Positions 50,191 to 59,900 of a stretch of 64,000 bases of DNA are shown here, in pieces (position 1 is the first letter of the stretch; each line of letters begins with the position of its first letter). The stretch covers positions 1,488,001-1,552,000 of the forward strand of contig NZ_JAJKFT010000004.1 in the NCBI RefSeq assembly GCF_020966755.1, read 5' to 3'. The notes beneath the pieces are model-generated. The model saw nothing but the letters and a program-made list of their open reading frames with translations, was not told where the DNA came from and ran no database searches. Source of the stretch: Blastopirellula sediminis. Lineage in GTDB: Bacteria; Planctomycetota; Planctomycetia; Pirellulales; Pirellulaceae. Both the position numbers and the translations under genes were made by a program.

Positions 50191-52749
50191 ATGATGCAGT
50201 CACGTCTTCTCCGCTGCTTGATCGCTGGCTCTCTGACGATGTGCGTTACGTCGGTTCGCGCCGAGTCGCCGGCTACGTTTCAGCCCAACCAAGAGGCGTT
50301 CCAGCAGAACGCCGTCGGGTTCCTGAAGCAGCACTGCGTCCGCTGCCATGGGCCGGAAGAAGCGGAGGGAGAGTTCCGCGTCGATACGCAGCTGACTGCC
50401 GCGTTTGATGATCTGACGACCAGCGGCAAATGGCGGGAAGTGGTCAACGTCCTGAACAGCCACTCGATGCCGCCGGAAGAAGAGCCGCAGCCGAAGGGAG
50501 AAGAGGTCGCCAAGATTGTCGACTGGATCACCGCCGAAATGATTCGGGCCGAAGAGGTGAAACGGGACTCGGTGATCATCCTGCGGCGTATGAACCGCGA
50601 CGAGTATCACAACACGATCCGCGACCTGATCGGCATCGACTACGACACCTCTCACTTTCCGCAAGATCCGCCGACCGGCGGTTTTGACAACAACGGCGGC
50701 GCCCTGACGATTTCGCCGCTGCACATGGAGCAGTATTACGACGCGGCGCAGGAGATCTTGGACGAAGCGCTGGTCGAAGGGGAGCAGCCGCCGGCGATTC
50801 AGTGGCGCTTCCAGCCCGAGTCGGGGCACTCCGACAGTAACCGCGTCGAGTACGACAAGCAGCGGCTGATCGTCAACAGCGGCAAGAACCGGGAAGATGG
50901 CGAAACGATTGTGATGCACCACAATTCGTGGGATCGCACCTTCAACGTCCGCGACTTCGCCGTGAAGAACCCCGGCAAGTACGTCGTCCGGGTCCGAGTC
51001 GGCGGCCGCGTGCCGAGCCGCGAAGAGGTGGTCAAATCGGCGACCGGCTTCCTGCAAAAACGTTTGGACGAAGCGCTCGCCAAGAACCCCGATCAGGAGA
51101 AGTGGAAGCGACCGGAGTTCGAACGTGGCGTTGAGCATTTCCAAACCTATCCCGACTACGACTACGGCCGACCTCGCTTGAAAGTGACGCAGCACTTGGG
51201 TGGTCAACCGCGAGTGATCGCCGAGTTCGACGTCGACGCCGATCTGCCGGAGTTTCAAACGATCGAGATCGAAACCGACTTCTCGACCGAGAAGGCCGGT
51301 CTGACGATCGAATACGCCTACGACATTCCGCGCGAGCTCGAAAACTTCTGGATGCAGGGGCACGATGAGTTCGCCCGGCCGGAAGCGGCCATCGATTGGA
51401 TGGAGCTGGAAGGCCCGGTCTATCCGCAGTGGCCGACGGCGTCGCATGTTCGACTACTCCCCGATTCGTCGCTGCGGGAAAGCGATCCCCGCGAATATGC
51501 CCGCGGCGTGATCACCACCTTTTTGCAGCGGGCCTACCGCCGGCCTGCCGATCCAGCCGAAATTGAAAAGAAGCTCGCCCTGTTCGATCAGGCGTACGAG
51601 CAAACCAAGTCGATCGACCTGGCGATTCGGACGCCGCTGACCGCGATCATGATTTCGCCCCACTTCCTCTACCTGGCTGAACCGACCGCCAGCGACGAGA
51701 AGGCGACGCCGCTCGACGACTATCAGTTGGCGTCGCGGCTCTCCTACTTCCTCTGGAGCAGCATGCCGGATGACGAACTCTTCCGCGCGGCGACCGCCGG
51801 CAAACTGCGCGATCCGAAAGAGCTCGATCGCCAGATCGACCGAATGCTGGCCGATCCGAAGTCGGAGGCGCTGGTCAAAAACTTCGCCGGCCAATGGCTG
51901 AGCTTGCGGGAAGTGGGCGCCAATCCGCCGGCCGCCGAACTGTTCCGCCGTTACGATCGCCACCTCGAAACGTCGATCATCGCCGAGTCGCTCGGCTTCT
52001 TCCGCGAAGTGCTGCAGAACGACCTGAGCGTCGCCAACTTTATCGATTCCGACTTTGTCGTGATCAACGAACGTTTGGCTCGTTTTTACGGGATCGACGG
52101 CGTCGAAGGCGATGAGCTGCGGCGCGTCGACTTGCCGGAAGGAGTTCATCGCGGCGGCGTGTTGACCCAAGCGTCGATGCTCTCGATCACTTCCAATGGG
52201 ACGCGCACGTCGCCGGTCAAACGAGGCGTCTGGATCTTGAAGAACATCCTGGGAACCGATCCCGGCTTGCCGGTCGCCAACGTCGGCGAAATCGCGCCGA
52301 AGGTGCCCGGCATCGACAAAGCGACCGTTCGCCAACGTTTGGAGATTCACCGCGAGCTGGCGCAGTGCGCTCGCTGCCACAACAAGATCGACCCGCTTGG
52401 TTTCGCCCTGGAAAACTTCGACGGCTCCGGCGATTGGCGCGAGCGGGAAGGGCACGGGTATCAGGGACGGATCGGACCGAATGACCCGTTGATTGACGCC
52501 TCGGCGACGTTGCCGGACGGTACCAAGATTGATGGAATTGAATCGCTGCAAGCGGCGCTGCTGGAGAACCAGGACCTGTTTCTCCGCTGCTTGTCCGAAA
52601 AAATGTTCACCTACGCGCTGGGACGCGAAATGAGTATCGTCGATCGCCCGCAAATTGACGAAGCGGTCGCCGCAATGAAGTCGAGCGACAAGTCGCTGCG
52701 TTCGCTGATTCACGCGGTCGTTCACTCTCCCAGCTTTCAATCGAAATAG
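50191..52749 (+). CDS. Planctomycete PSCyt-type protein (DUF1587/1595/1592/1588/1585)
   Basis: 852 residues. Signal peptide about 1-25. A cytochrome-like FLKQHCVRCHGPEEAEGEFR (CxxCH, about 46-60) with MPPEEEPQ downstream. DUF1587 follows (RRMNRDEYHNTIRDLIGIDY, about 132-152). DUF1595 (GVITTFLQRAYRRPADPAEI, about 435), DUF1592 (DDYQLASRLSYFLWSSMPDD, about 510), DUF1588 (HRGGVLTQASMLSITSNGTR then AQCARCHNKIDPLGFALENF, about 650-745) and DUF1585 at the end follow in the usual order. The second CxxCH suggests two haems. Such proteins are paired with DUF1552 proteins, as here, and are thought to act at the cell surface in polymer/heteropolysaccharide use; their chemistry is unknown. Confidence 0.93.
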   Translation: MMQSRLLRCLIAGSLTMCVTSVRAESPATFQPNQEAFQQNAVGFLKQHCVRCHGPEEAEGEFRVDTQLTAAFDDLTTSGKWREVVNVLNSHSMPPEEEPQPKGEEVAKIVDWITAEMIRAEEVKRDSVIILRRMNRDEYHNTIRDLIGIDYDTSHFPQDPPTGGFDNNGGALTISPLHMEQYYDAAQEILDEALVEGEQPPAIQWRFQPESGHSDSNRVEYDKQRLIVNSGKNREDGETIVMHHNSWDRTFNVRDFAVKNPGKYVVRVRVGGRVPSREEVVKSATGFLQKRLDEALAKNPDQEKWKRPEFERGVEHFQTYPDYDYGRPRLKVTQHLGGQPRVIAEFDVDADLPEFQTIEIETDFSTEKAGLTIEYAYDIPRELENFWMQGHDEFARPEAAIDWMELEGPVYPQWPTASHVRLLPDSSLRESDPREYARGVITTFLQRAYRRPADPAEIEKKLALFDQAYEQTKSIDLAIRTPLTAIMISPHFLYLAEPTASDEKATPLDDYQLASRLSYFLWSSMPDDELFRAATAGKLRDPKELDRQIDRMLADPKSEALVKNFAGQWLSLREVGANPPAAELFRRYDRHLETSIIAESLGFFREVLQNDLSVANFIDSDFVVINERLARFYGIDGVEGDELRRVDLPEGVHRGGVLTQASMLSITSNGTRTSPVKRGVWILKNILGTDPGLPVANVGEIAPKVPGIDKATVRQRLEIHRELAQCARCHNKIDPLGFALENFDGSGDWREREGHGYQGRIGPNDPLIDASATLPDGTKIDGIESLQAALLENQDLFLRCLSEKMFTYALGREMSIVDRPQIDEAVAAMKSSDKSLRSLIHAVVHSPSFQSK

Positions 52750-52792
52750 CCTCAATCACCCCGATCCACTCGCGACAAGCGAAAGGTAGAAG

Positions 52793-54118
52793 ATGTCGAA
52801 ATTGATTTCACGACGGATGGCGCTGCGTGGGCTGGGTGTGAGCTTGAGCCTGCCGCTGCTCGACGCGATGATTCCGCGATTGGCCGCCGCTCCGTCGCAG
52901 TTCAAGCCGCTGGATAAATCGCTGGTGAAGCAGCCGCGGATGATCTGCTGCTACATCCCGAACGGCGTGAACATTCTGGAATGGGTTCCGGAAACGGCCG
53001 GCGCCGACTACAAGCTTTCGCCGACGCTCGAAACGCTTTCGGCGCACAAGAATGACTTCACCGTCTTGACCGGCATGGGGCATCCCAACTCCAAAGGAGG
53101 TCATAGCGGCGCCGATACCTGGTTGACCGGGGCTGATCTCAGTGCGACGCCGGGGAGCGACTACACCAATTGGGTTTCGGCCGACCAGATCGCCGCCGAG
53201 CATCACGGCAAAGAGACCCGCTTCGGTTCGCTCCAGTTGTCCGATAGCAGTGGAACCGGTTCGGCCGGCCACTCGCACACGCTGTCGTTCAACCGCCGCG
53301 GCACTCCGGTACCGGCCGAGAACTCGCCGAAGCGTCTGTTCGAACGCCTCTTCGTGCCCGACAGCGAAGGAGATCGCGCCGCGACGCTCAAACGTTACGC
53401 CGAACAGAAGTCGATCCTCGACAGCGTGCTGGATGAAGCGAAGTCGCTCCACAAGAAGCTCGGTAAGAAGGATCAGCAGAAGCTCGATCAATATCTCGGC
53501 AGCGTCCGAGAAACGGAACAGCGCGTCGAACGCTTAGAAGCGTGGATCGACGTGCCGAAGCCGGAGATCGATGCGAAGTTCCTGCAACTTGCCAGCAAGT
53601 CAGGGGACGCGCATGATCGACCGATGTGGATCGACGTGATGATGGAACTCTCCTATCTCGCGTTTCTCACCGACACCACTCGCGTGATTACCTACGAATG
53701 GTCGCGCGAAGCAGGCGGCTACGGCGGCGGTGGCGAAAACCACCACGAACTTTCGCACCACGGCGGCGACGCGGGGATGCTGAAGAAGCTGGGCGTGATC
53801 GATCGCTTCCACCTGACGCGGCTGTCGCGGTTCCTCGACTTCCTGAAGGAGACGGAAGATGGCGAGGGGAACATGCTCGACCACACCATGGTCTTGTACG
53901 GCAGCGGGATGAACTCCGGCAAAGGGGGCGAGCACTCGCCGAAGAATCTGCCGCTGCTATTGGCCGGCGGACATTCGCTTGGTTTCAAACATGGCCAGCA
54001 TCTCGCCCACGACGAGAACAATCATCCTCCGCTCAGCAACTTGCTGCTGACGATGATTCAAAAGATGGGGGTCGAAACCGACAGCTTCAGCGACTCGACC
54101 GGGACCATGTTCTCGTAA
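52793..54118 (+). CDS. DUF1552 Tat-exported protein
   Basis: 441 residues, 43 nt after its PSCyt partner. Tat-like signal (LISRRMALRGLGVSLSLPLL). DUF1552 blocks: PRMICCYIPNGVNILEWVPE, NDFTVLTGMGHPNSKGGHSG, SDSSGTGSAGHSHTLSFNRR, LDQYLGSVRETEQRVERLEA, GYGGGGENHHELSHHGGDAG, NMLDHTMVLYGSGMNSGKGG and NLPLLLAGGH. The fold is sulfatase/phosphatase-related, but no catalytic Cys/Ser-x-Pro motif is visible. It is cotranscribed with the preceding gene. Confidence 0.92.
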   Translation: MSKLISRRMALRGLGVSLSLPLLDAMIPRLAAAPSQFKPLDKSLVKQPRMICCYIPNGVNILEWVPETAGADYKLSPTLETLSAHKNDFTVLTGMGHPNSKGGHSGADTWLTGADLSATPGSDYTNWVSADQIAAEHHGKETRFGSLQLSDSSGTGSAGHSHTLSFNRRGTPVPAENSPKRLFERLFVPDSEGDRAATLKRYAEQKSILDSVLDEAKSLHKKLGKKDQQKLDQYLGSVRETEQRVERLEAWIDVPKPEIDAKFLQLASKSGDAHDRPMWIDVMMELSYLAFLTDTTRVITYEWSREAGGYGGGGENHHELSHHGGDAGMLKKLGVIDRFHLTRLSRFLDFLKETEDGEGNMLDHTMVLYGSGMNSGKGGEHSPKNLPLLLAGGHSLGFKHGQHLAHDENNHPPLSNLLLTMIQKMGVETDSFSDSTGTMFS

Positions 54119-54132
54119 GCGTCCGCAAGCGA

Positions 54133-54552
54133 CTACTTCTGATACCCTTCAATCACATCGGCGATCAACTTCTGGCATTCTTCCTCGTTATGAAAGACTG
54201 CGAGGCCGCCGTTGAGATAGGCGGCGGTAAGCTCCATTCGCGCTTTTTCGAGATCGCCGGTCTTATAAAAGACCTGGCCGCGGCGGAGGCGAATCGTGGG
54301 ACTGGAGGCGCCGCCGGGACAGAAGAGAACGTCGTCGAGCGCGGCCTTCGCTTTCTCGTAATTTTCCAGGTAGTAGAAGCAATCGGCCAAGCCGCTCAGC
54401 GCCTGGGTCGATTCGGCGTAGTTGCGCTGCGGCTGGGGAATGAGCTCAAACGCCTCCTGAAACAGCAGACGCGCACGATGATAGTCGCCGGCGTTGAAAT
54501 AGGTTTCGCCGTCTCCCATCGCGTTCTGAAACAGGTGTTGCCAGGGTTTCAT
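54133..54552 (-). CDS. TPR-like protein
   Basis: 139 residues. Three to four tetratricopeptide-like helix pairs: GDGETYFNAGDYHRARLLFQ, QALSGLADCFYYLENYEKAK, LRRGQVFYKTGDLEKARMEL. No signal peptide. Convergent with the DUF1552 gene (14-nt gap). Acts presumably as a cytoplasmic protein-protein adaptor. Confidence 0.75.
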   Translation of the reverse strand: MKPWQHLFQNAMGDGETYFNAGDYHRARLLFQEAFELIPQPQRNYAESTQALSGLADCFYYLENYEKAKAALDDVLFCPGGASSPTIRLRRGQVFYKTGDLEKARMELTAAYLNGGLAVFHNEEECQKLIADVIEGYQK

Positions 54553-54732
54553 CCATTTTCCCTAGGGTCGCGGATCGATAAGCGCTCGTCTGACATCGGC
54601 GCTTGGCCATGTCGGACGTGATCATTGGAAGAGATTTTCCCGGGGGAATGCCCAAATTGTAGCGTAGTCGACCCGAACCACAACGCGTGCGCGAAATCCG
54701 CAAATGGTGGGGAATGCGCCTCTCCGTAGCCG

Positions 54733-55446
54733 TTACAGACCGACCGCTTTGAGCAGCACGGCGATATTTCCGGCTGTAACGATGCCAGTCGGCATTTCCG
54801 ATGGGCGGCCGTGCGGCGTCAGGATGATGGCTCGCAACGGACGGCCGGCGTGGAAATGTTTCTCTAGCCGATTGAACGCGTCGGTCACCGTCGCGCGATG
54901 ATCGGCGAACTCATGCTGATTCGGATCGGACTGGTACTGCAGAATATTGGCGACCGATTCTTCCTCGACCAGGCCGACGCCGGTCGCGAGCCGCGCGGCG
55001 AGCCAACGGGTCAGCGTTTGCGCCGTCAGCAGCCCGACGCAGGTCTGCTCTTCGTAAACCGGCAGTTGGCGTACATCGTGCTGGTGCATCGTCTGCGCGA
55101 CGGCGCCGATTGGATCGGAAGGGCGACAGCAGTAGACCACTTTATGAAACAGCGAGTGGAGCGTCGCCGGCTTTAGCAGCGCGTCCCGAATCCGTTCGAT
55201 CTTTTGCAGACTCAGTTCGCTCGGCAGCGCTAGCGGGGCGTGCTCTCGATAGCGATGGACGATAAAGTTGCGCAGCTCCGCCAACTGACGCAAGTCGGAG
55301 CTGAGCCGATGGACCAGCGCGTTGCCGTGCCCCGCTTCGTGCAGCATGTCGGAAAAGGTGCGATGCTCCGCCGCTCCGACCAACTGCCGCAAATGCTGTT
55401 CGATCGAGTTAAACGCGGAGATGAAGCGGTCGGTATCGCGATCCAT
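54733..55446 (-). CDS. HEPN-like domain fused to a CBS-domain pair
   Basis: 237 residues. Residues about 1-90 are helical, with FISAFNSIEQHLRQLVGAAE and LSSDLRQLAELRNFIVHRYR; RNFIVH matches the RX4-6H motif (polar residue after Arg) that defines HEPN RNases and minimal nucleotidyltransferase partners. Residues about 95-237 are two CBS repeats (PSDPIGAVAQTMHQHDVRQL, PVYEEQTCVGLLTAQTLTRW; then TVTDAFNRLEKHFHAGRPLR and PTGIVTAGNIAVLLKAVG), which bind adenosyl nucleotides. Usual CBS proteins lack such an N-terminus. It could sense nucleotides and control an RNase; inference. Confidence 0.7.
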   Translation of the reverse strand: MDRDTDRFISAFNSIEQHLRQLVGAAEHRTFSDMLHEAGHGNALVHRLSSDLRQLAELRNFIVHRYREHAPLALPSELSLQKIERIRDALLKPATLHSLFHKVVYCCRPSDPIGAVAQTMHQHDVRQLPVYEEQTCVGLLTAQTLTRWLAARLATGVGLVEEESVANILQYQSDPNQHEFADHRATVTDAFNRLEKHFHAGRPLRAIILTPHGRPSEMPTGIVTAGNIAVLLKAVGL

Positions 55447-55568
55447 TTCACCCTTTCGTAGCGGAGTGGCCGAGAAGGAGGCGGAAGAGCAGGTGACGTC
55501 ACCACGTCATGATCGCATCTGGCGGGCCGCTTTGCATCCGCCGAACTGCCGTTTTTAGAAAACGGAGT

Positions 55569-56915
55569 CTACGGCTTGGCGATCCAGTTCTTCAGCAGCG
55601 ATCCGTCGCTGATCTTCCAGAGGCGAACTTCGCCGGCGAAATCGCCGCTAACCAGGAGCAGAGAATCGGCGTTTTCCGCTTTGGCGCCATGCAGCGCGGC
55701 GGAGAGGACCCAGTCTCCGTGCCCTTCGTATTGCTGGGCCACTTTGTTCTCTTTCAAGTCGATGCGGCGGAGACGCTTGTCGGCGCCAGCGACGAAGAGA
55801 TCGTCGCCGGAGCGGAGGAGCGTTTGTCCTTCGGCGCCAACGCCGATTTCGGCGATCTTTTTCGCTTCGGCGATTTGCCAGCGGTGGACCTTGTTGTCGG
55901 CGCCAACCGAGACCAGCTGCTGATTGTCTGGCAAAATGCTGACGCCGCGGACGGCGGCATTGTGACCGGGGTAGCTCGCCAAGACGTCGCCGGTTTCGGC
56001 ATCATACGCCTTCGCCGTTTTGTCGAGACTCGCCGACGCCAAGACCTTGCCGTCGTCGCTCCACGCGACTGCCGTCACCCAGTCGGCGTGACTGGCGATG
56101 GTACGGACTTCGGCGAGCGACTGCGTGTCGATAATCCGGATCGAACTGTCGGTCAGGGCGACGGCCAGTTGTGCAGTGCCAGGGCGAAACGCCAGATCGA
56201 GCGCCACGTCGTCCGACCTCGAAACGACTCCCTTCAGTTCGCCGGTTGCGAACTGCAGCAGACGGACTTCGCCGTTACGGCCTGGCTCGCCGCAGGCGAC
56301 CGCCAGCGTTGCGCCATCGGACGAGAACGCAAGGGCATAAGTCCGTTCGCCGATGTTCGGAATTCGCCGGACCAGATTCGGCGTTTCCGCTTCCCAGACG
56401 GTCAGCTCATGATAGCCGCCGGCGATCACGTGTTTTCCATCCGGAGAAAAGGTGACCGCGGTGATCGGCACGGCGTGGCTGTACGACTGCGGCGGAGCGG
56501 CGTAGGTGGACGGGGGAATGACGAGGTGAAGCGCTTGGCCAGGATTGTCGCCGTCGAACTTCGCCCCTTCGGCGATCCACTTCTTGACCAGGGCGATTTG
56601 CGCGGCGGCGAGCGGTTCGCTTTCGGCCGGCATTCGTTCCGACTCGTCGGTGCACTGAAGCCGCCGCAGCAGTTCGCTCGACTCCTCCGGCTTCGCAGCG
56701 ATCGGCGTTTCGCCCGAGTCCCCGGGCTTGAACACTTGCTCATAGGTGTCGACGCGATAGCCACCTTCCGCCTTCTTCGCTCCGTGGCATGCCTGGCAGC
56801 TATCTAGAAGGATGGGCGCGACGTCGCGACGAAAGCTGGCCGCAGGCTCCTGGGCGATTGCCGGACTGGTAACCAGACAAAGAAGCGACAACGTGATGCA
56901 AGTGCGGAAGATCAT
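55569..56915 (-). CDS. c-type cytochrome-like domain plus WD40 repeats
   Basis: 448 residues from the ATG at 56915 (the frame runs 59 codons further upstream into the neighbouring gene's 3' end, which is unlikely to be used). Signal peptide about 1-20 (TLSLLCLVTSPAIA). PSCyt1-type domain FRRDVAPILLDSCQACHGAK (CxxCH about 38) to VKKWIAEGAKFDGD. From about 135 there are seven-blade-type WD40 repeats (VTFSPDGKHVIAGGYHELTV; VTAVAWSDDGKVLASASLDK; AVRGVSILPDNQQLVSVGAD). Third gene of the DUF1501-PSD1-WD40 group, a classic planctomycete trio. Confidence 0.9.
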   Translation of the reverse strand: MIFRTCITLSLLCLVTSPAIAQEPAASFRRDVAPILLDSCQACHGAKKAEGGYRVDTYEQVFKPGDSGETPIAAKPEESSELLRRLQCTDESERMPAESEPLAAAQIALVKKWIAEGAKFDGDNPGQALHLVIPPSTYAAPPQSYSHAVPITAVTFSPDGKHVIAGGYHELTVWEAETPNLVRRIPNIGERTYALAFSSDGATLAVACGEPGRNGEVRLLQFATGELKGVVSRSDDVALDLAFRPGTAQLAVALTDSSIRIIDTQSLAEVRTIASHADWVTAVAWSDDGKVLASASLDKTAKAYDAETGDVLASYPGHNAAVRGVSILPDNQQLVSVGADNKVHRWQIAEAKKIAEIGVGAEGQTLLRSGDDLFVAGADKRLRRIDLKENKVAQQYEGHGDWVLSAALHGAKAENADSLLLVSGDFAGEVRLWKISDGSLLKNWIAKP

Positions 56916-56959
56916 GATGGCTTGGTAGGTGTGGTGGGGAGCTTGGCTGCCGCTGCGTC

Positions 56960-59900
56960 TTAGTGCTGAAACAAAAACTCTTCGGTGTTGAAGAGCGCCC
57001 AGCAGACGTCTTCCAGGCCGATCGCCGGATCGGGATTCTTGCTGCAGTGCTCCAGCGCCGTCTTCAGCTCCAGCTCGGAAGGAGAGCGACAAACGGCCGC
57101 CAGGTAAAGCTCTTCCACCACTTGCTGCACGCTTTTCCCTTCGGCGAGCCCTTTGCGGAAGCGGTTGTTCCCGTCTTTAAGTTTCGCTTGGACGAGCGGG
57201 CCATTGAACAGCTCTATCGCCATGCCGAGATTGGTATCGTCGGAGCGTTCGCAAGCGCAGACCGTGCTCCGCTCTGGCTGACCAAACGCCTTCAGGAATT
57301 CATTCTTCGCCAGGTCAGGCGCCGGCAATTGCGTGGCGAGCGTGCCCGGGGGAAGGCTGCCGAAGTTTTGGTGAAGCGACAGCGTTCGATTGATCGCGTC
57401 GAGGAGCTGCTCGGCGCTCAGCATCCGGGGCAATTGGTGCGAGAAGTAGATCGTCTCATCTCGGTTCATGTCGTTCGTCTTGTAACTGGCCTGATAGGTG
57501 CGGCTCGACAGGATCGTTCGCAGCAACTGCTTCCGATCGTAACCGCTGTCGACAAACTCCTTCGCCAGCGCGTCGAGCAATGGGCCGTTTGCTGGCGGGT
57601 TCGAATCACGGAAGTCGTCAATCGGTTCGACGATGCCGCGTGCGAATAGCTGGCTCCAGATCCGGTTCGCTTCGATCCGCGCGAAGTAGGGGTTCTCGGG
57701 ATTGACCAGCCATTCGGCGAAGGCGACGCGCTGGTCGACGTCCGGCTGGCGCTCGATGCTGCCGACCTGCGGCAACCAGGGAGTCATCACTTTACCGGTC
57801 CGCGGCTGCGTCACTTCGCCGGCGTAGGAGGTGTAGATGAACATCTCGCCGGGGCGTTCGGTCTTGCGGTGCTCGACGCGGTTGAAGAAGGCGCCCAGTC
57901 CGTAGTAGTTGTCTTGCGTCCACCGCTCGAACGGATGGTTGTGGCACTTCGCGCACTGCAAGCGAGCTCCCAGGAAGACCTGCGAGATCGTTTCGACGCA
58001 TTGGTTCAAGTCGGCCGAAGTGCGGTAGAAGTTGGCCGGCGGATTGGCGAGGGTGCTGCCGGAGCCGGTAATCAGCTTCCGCGCGAACTCGTCGTACGGC
58101 ATGTTGTTCTTCAGCGAGCTCTCGACCCAGCGATGGTACTTGAAGACCCCTTCATCCCCAACTTCCTTGCTGGTCATCTTCAGCAGGTCTCCCCACTTCA
58201 GCGCCCAGAACTTGGCGTACTCGTCGCGTTCCAAGAGAGCGTCGATTAGCGCCGCCCGCTTGTTCGGCGAGGTGTCGGACAGGAAGGCGTTGGTCTCGGC
58301 CACCGTCGGCAGCACGCCCAGCAGGTCGAGATGAATGCGACGGACGAATTCGGAATCGCTACAGGTCTCGGCCGGCAAGTACTGCAGTTGCTGGAGCTTC
58401 GCGTTGACCAGCTCGTCGACATAGTTGTTCGGCGGCGCCGAGGCCCATTGGTAGCCAGGTTGGTTCTCGACGAACATCAGCGAAACCGGTTCGATATGTT
58501 CGAGGAAGCGAACCAGCACGACCACTTCGCCCCGCTCGTGCGGAGTGACCAGGCCGTTGGCGTCGACCGTGGCGACCGATTTGTTCGAGCTTTCGTACGC
58601 GACCAGATGCGTGACGTCGCGCGAGTGGCCGTCGGTGAAGTGCGCCGTCGCCGCCAATTGCTGGGGGCCGTCGGCGAGCAGTCGAACCTGTTTTTCGGCG
58701 GGATAGACTTCCAGCGTTTTGATCCGCGGCATGTTCGGCGGATCGGCGGCGGCGCCAGCGCCGATCCAATCGCGAAGGATCGCATACGCTTCGTCCTGCT
58801 TGTTGATCTGCTTGCCGCCCCCATGGGCGACGCTCATCAGCGGCTTGAGCAGCAGCAGGCTCTTTTCGGGTTCGATCGTGTTGATGCGGCGGCCGGACTC
58901 TTCGCGAATCAACGTCAGCTCATCCAGCTGCATGTCAAACGCTCGCAGCGACAGCCGGAATCCCCCTTTGCCGCTCGGCGAACCGTGACAAGCGCCTTGG
59001 TTACACCCTTGCTTGGAAAGAGCGACCAGCACTTCCGATTCAAATTCAAGCGGCCGCGTGGTCGCGCGGTTGGAAACCTGAACCGGAATCGTTTGCTTGG
59101 CGCCGCCGATCTGAACCGTAATCTCCGCGTCCCCATCGGCCAGCGGATAAACGACTCCATTACGAACTTCGGCTACTTCCGGTCGTGACGAGGTGATTCT
59201 GGCCTGCTGCGTCCAATCGCGGGCAGCGCCGGCTTGATCGCTGCCGGTCGCGACAATCCGCTGACGACCCAGCGGATCGTTCAATTGAATCGACGTGGGG
59301 TAGAGCGCGAGTTGTTGCGGGCTGTCGATTCGATTGGGCAAGGGATGGGATGAGCTGACCTCAAAGTCCTGGCCGCGGTACTTGCTGGCCGCTTTCCAGG
59401 TTAACGCGAGCGGCGAGTCGAGCGGAACGTCGCCGGGGAGCTGCACGTCGAACTCGGCCGTTGTTTGGTCAGCGTCGACCGTGATCGTCTCCGGCGCCGT
59501 GATGCCGGCCGGCAAATCGGTCAGACGCAACGTAACCGGCTGCGGATCGCCACCGGCTCGCGTCACCGTCGCGACAACCCGGGCCGGGCCGCCGCGGACG
59601 ATCGTCTCCGGAAACGTCAAAGCAACCTGAACCGGATCGAACCATTTGATGGGGATCGCGACGTTTTCGAGACTCCCTTTTCCGTGAATCTCGCCAAAGA
59701 CGGTGACCGTCAATTGATCCGGCTCGGGCGTCGCGCCGCGGGTGAGCGTTATCGTGTAGTTGTCCTTTTCCGCTGTGACTTGTCCGGTCCAGCCGTTTGA
59801 AATCGTGCCGGTCAAGACTTCGACGCCTGACTTGAATTCGGGATGAATTCGTTTCAGGGGCAGCGTCGCCGAATGCGATGCGACAGGGCGAGCGAATTCG

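Noticed and set aside
55509-56807. Long plus-strand open frame over the WD40-cytochrome gene
   Set aside because: Composition is typical of an antisense shadow and the minus strand encodes clear WD40 repeats and CxxCH.
56916-57092. 59-codon N-terminal extension of the WD40-cytochrome protein
   Set aside because: It would overlap the end of the PSD1 gene and precede a normal signal peptide; the ATG at 56915 is more plausible.
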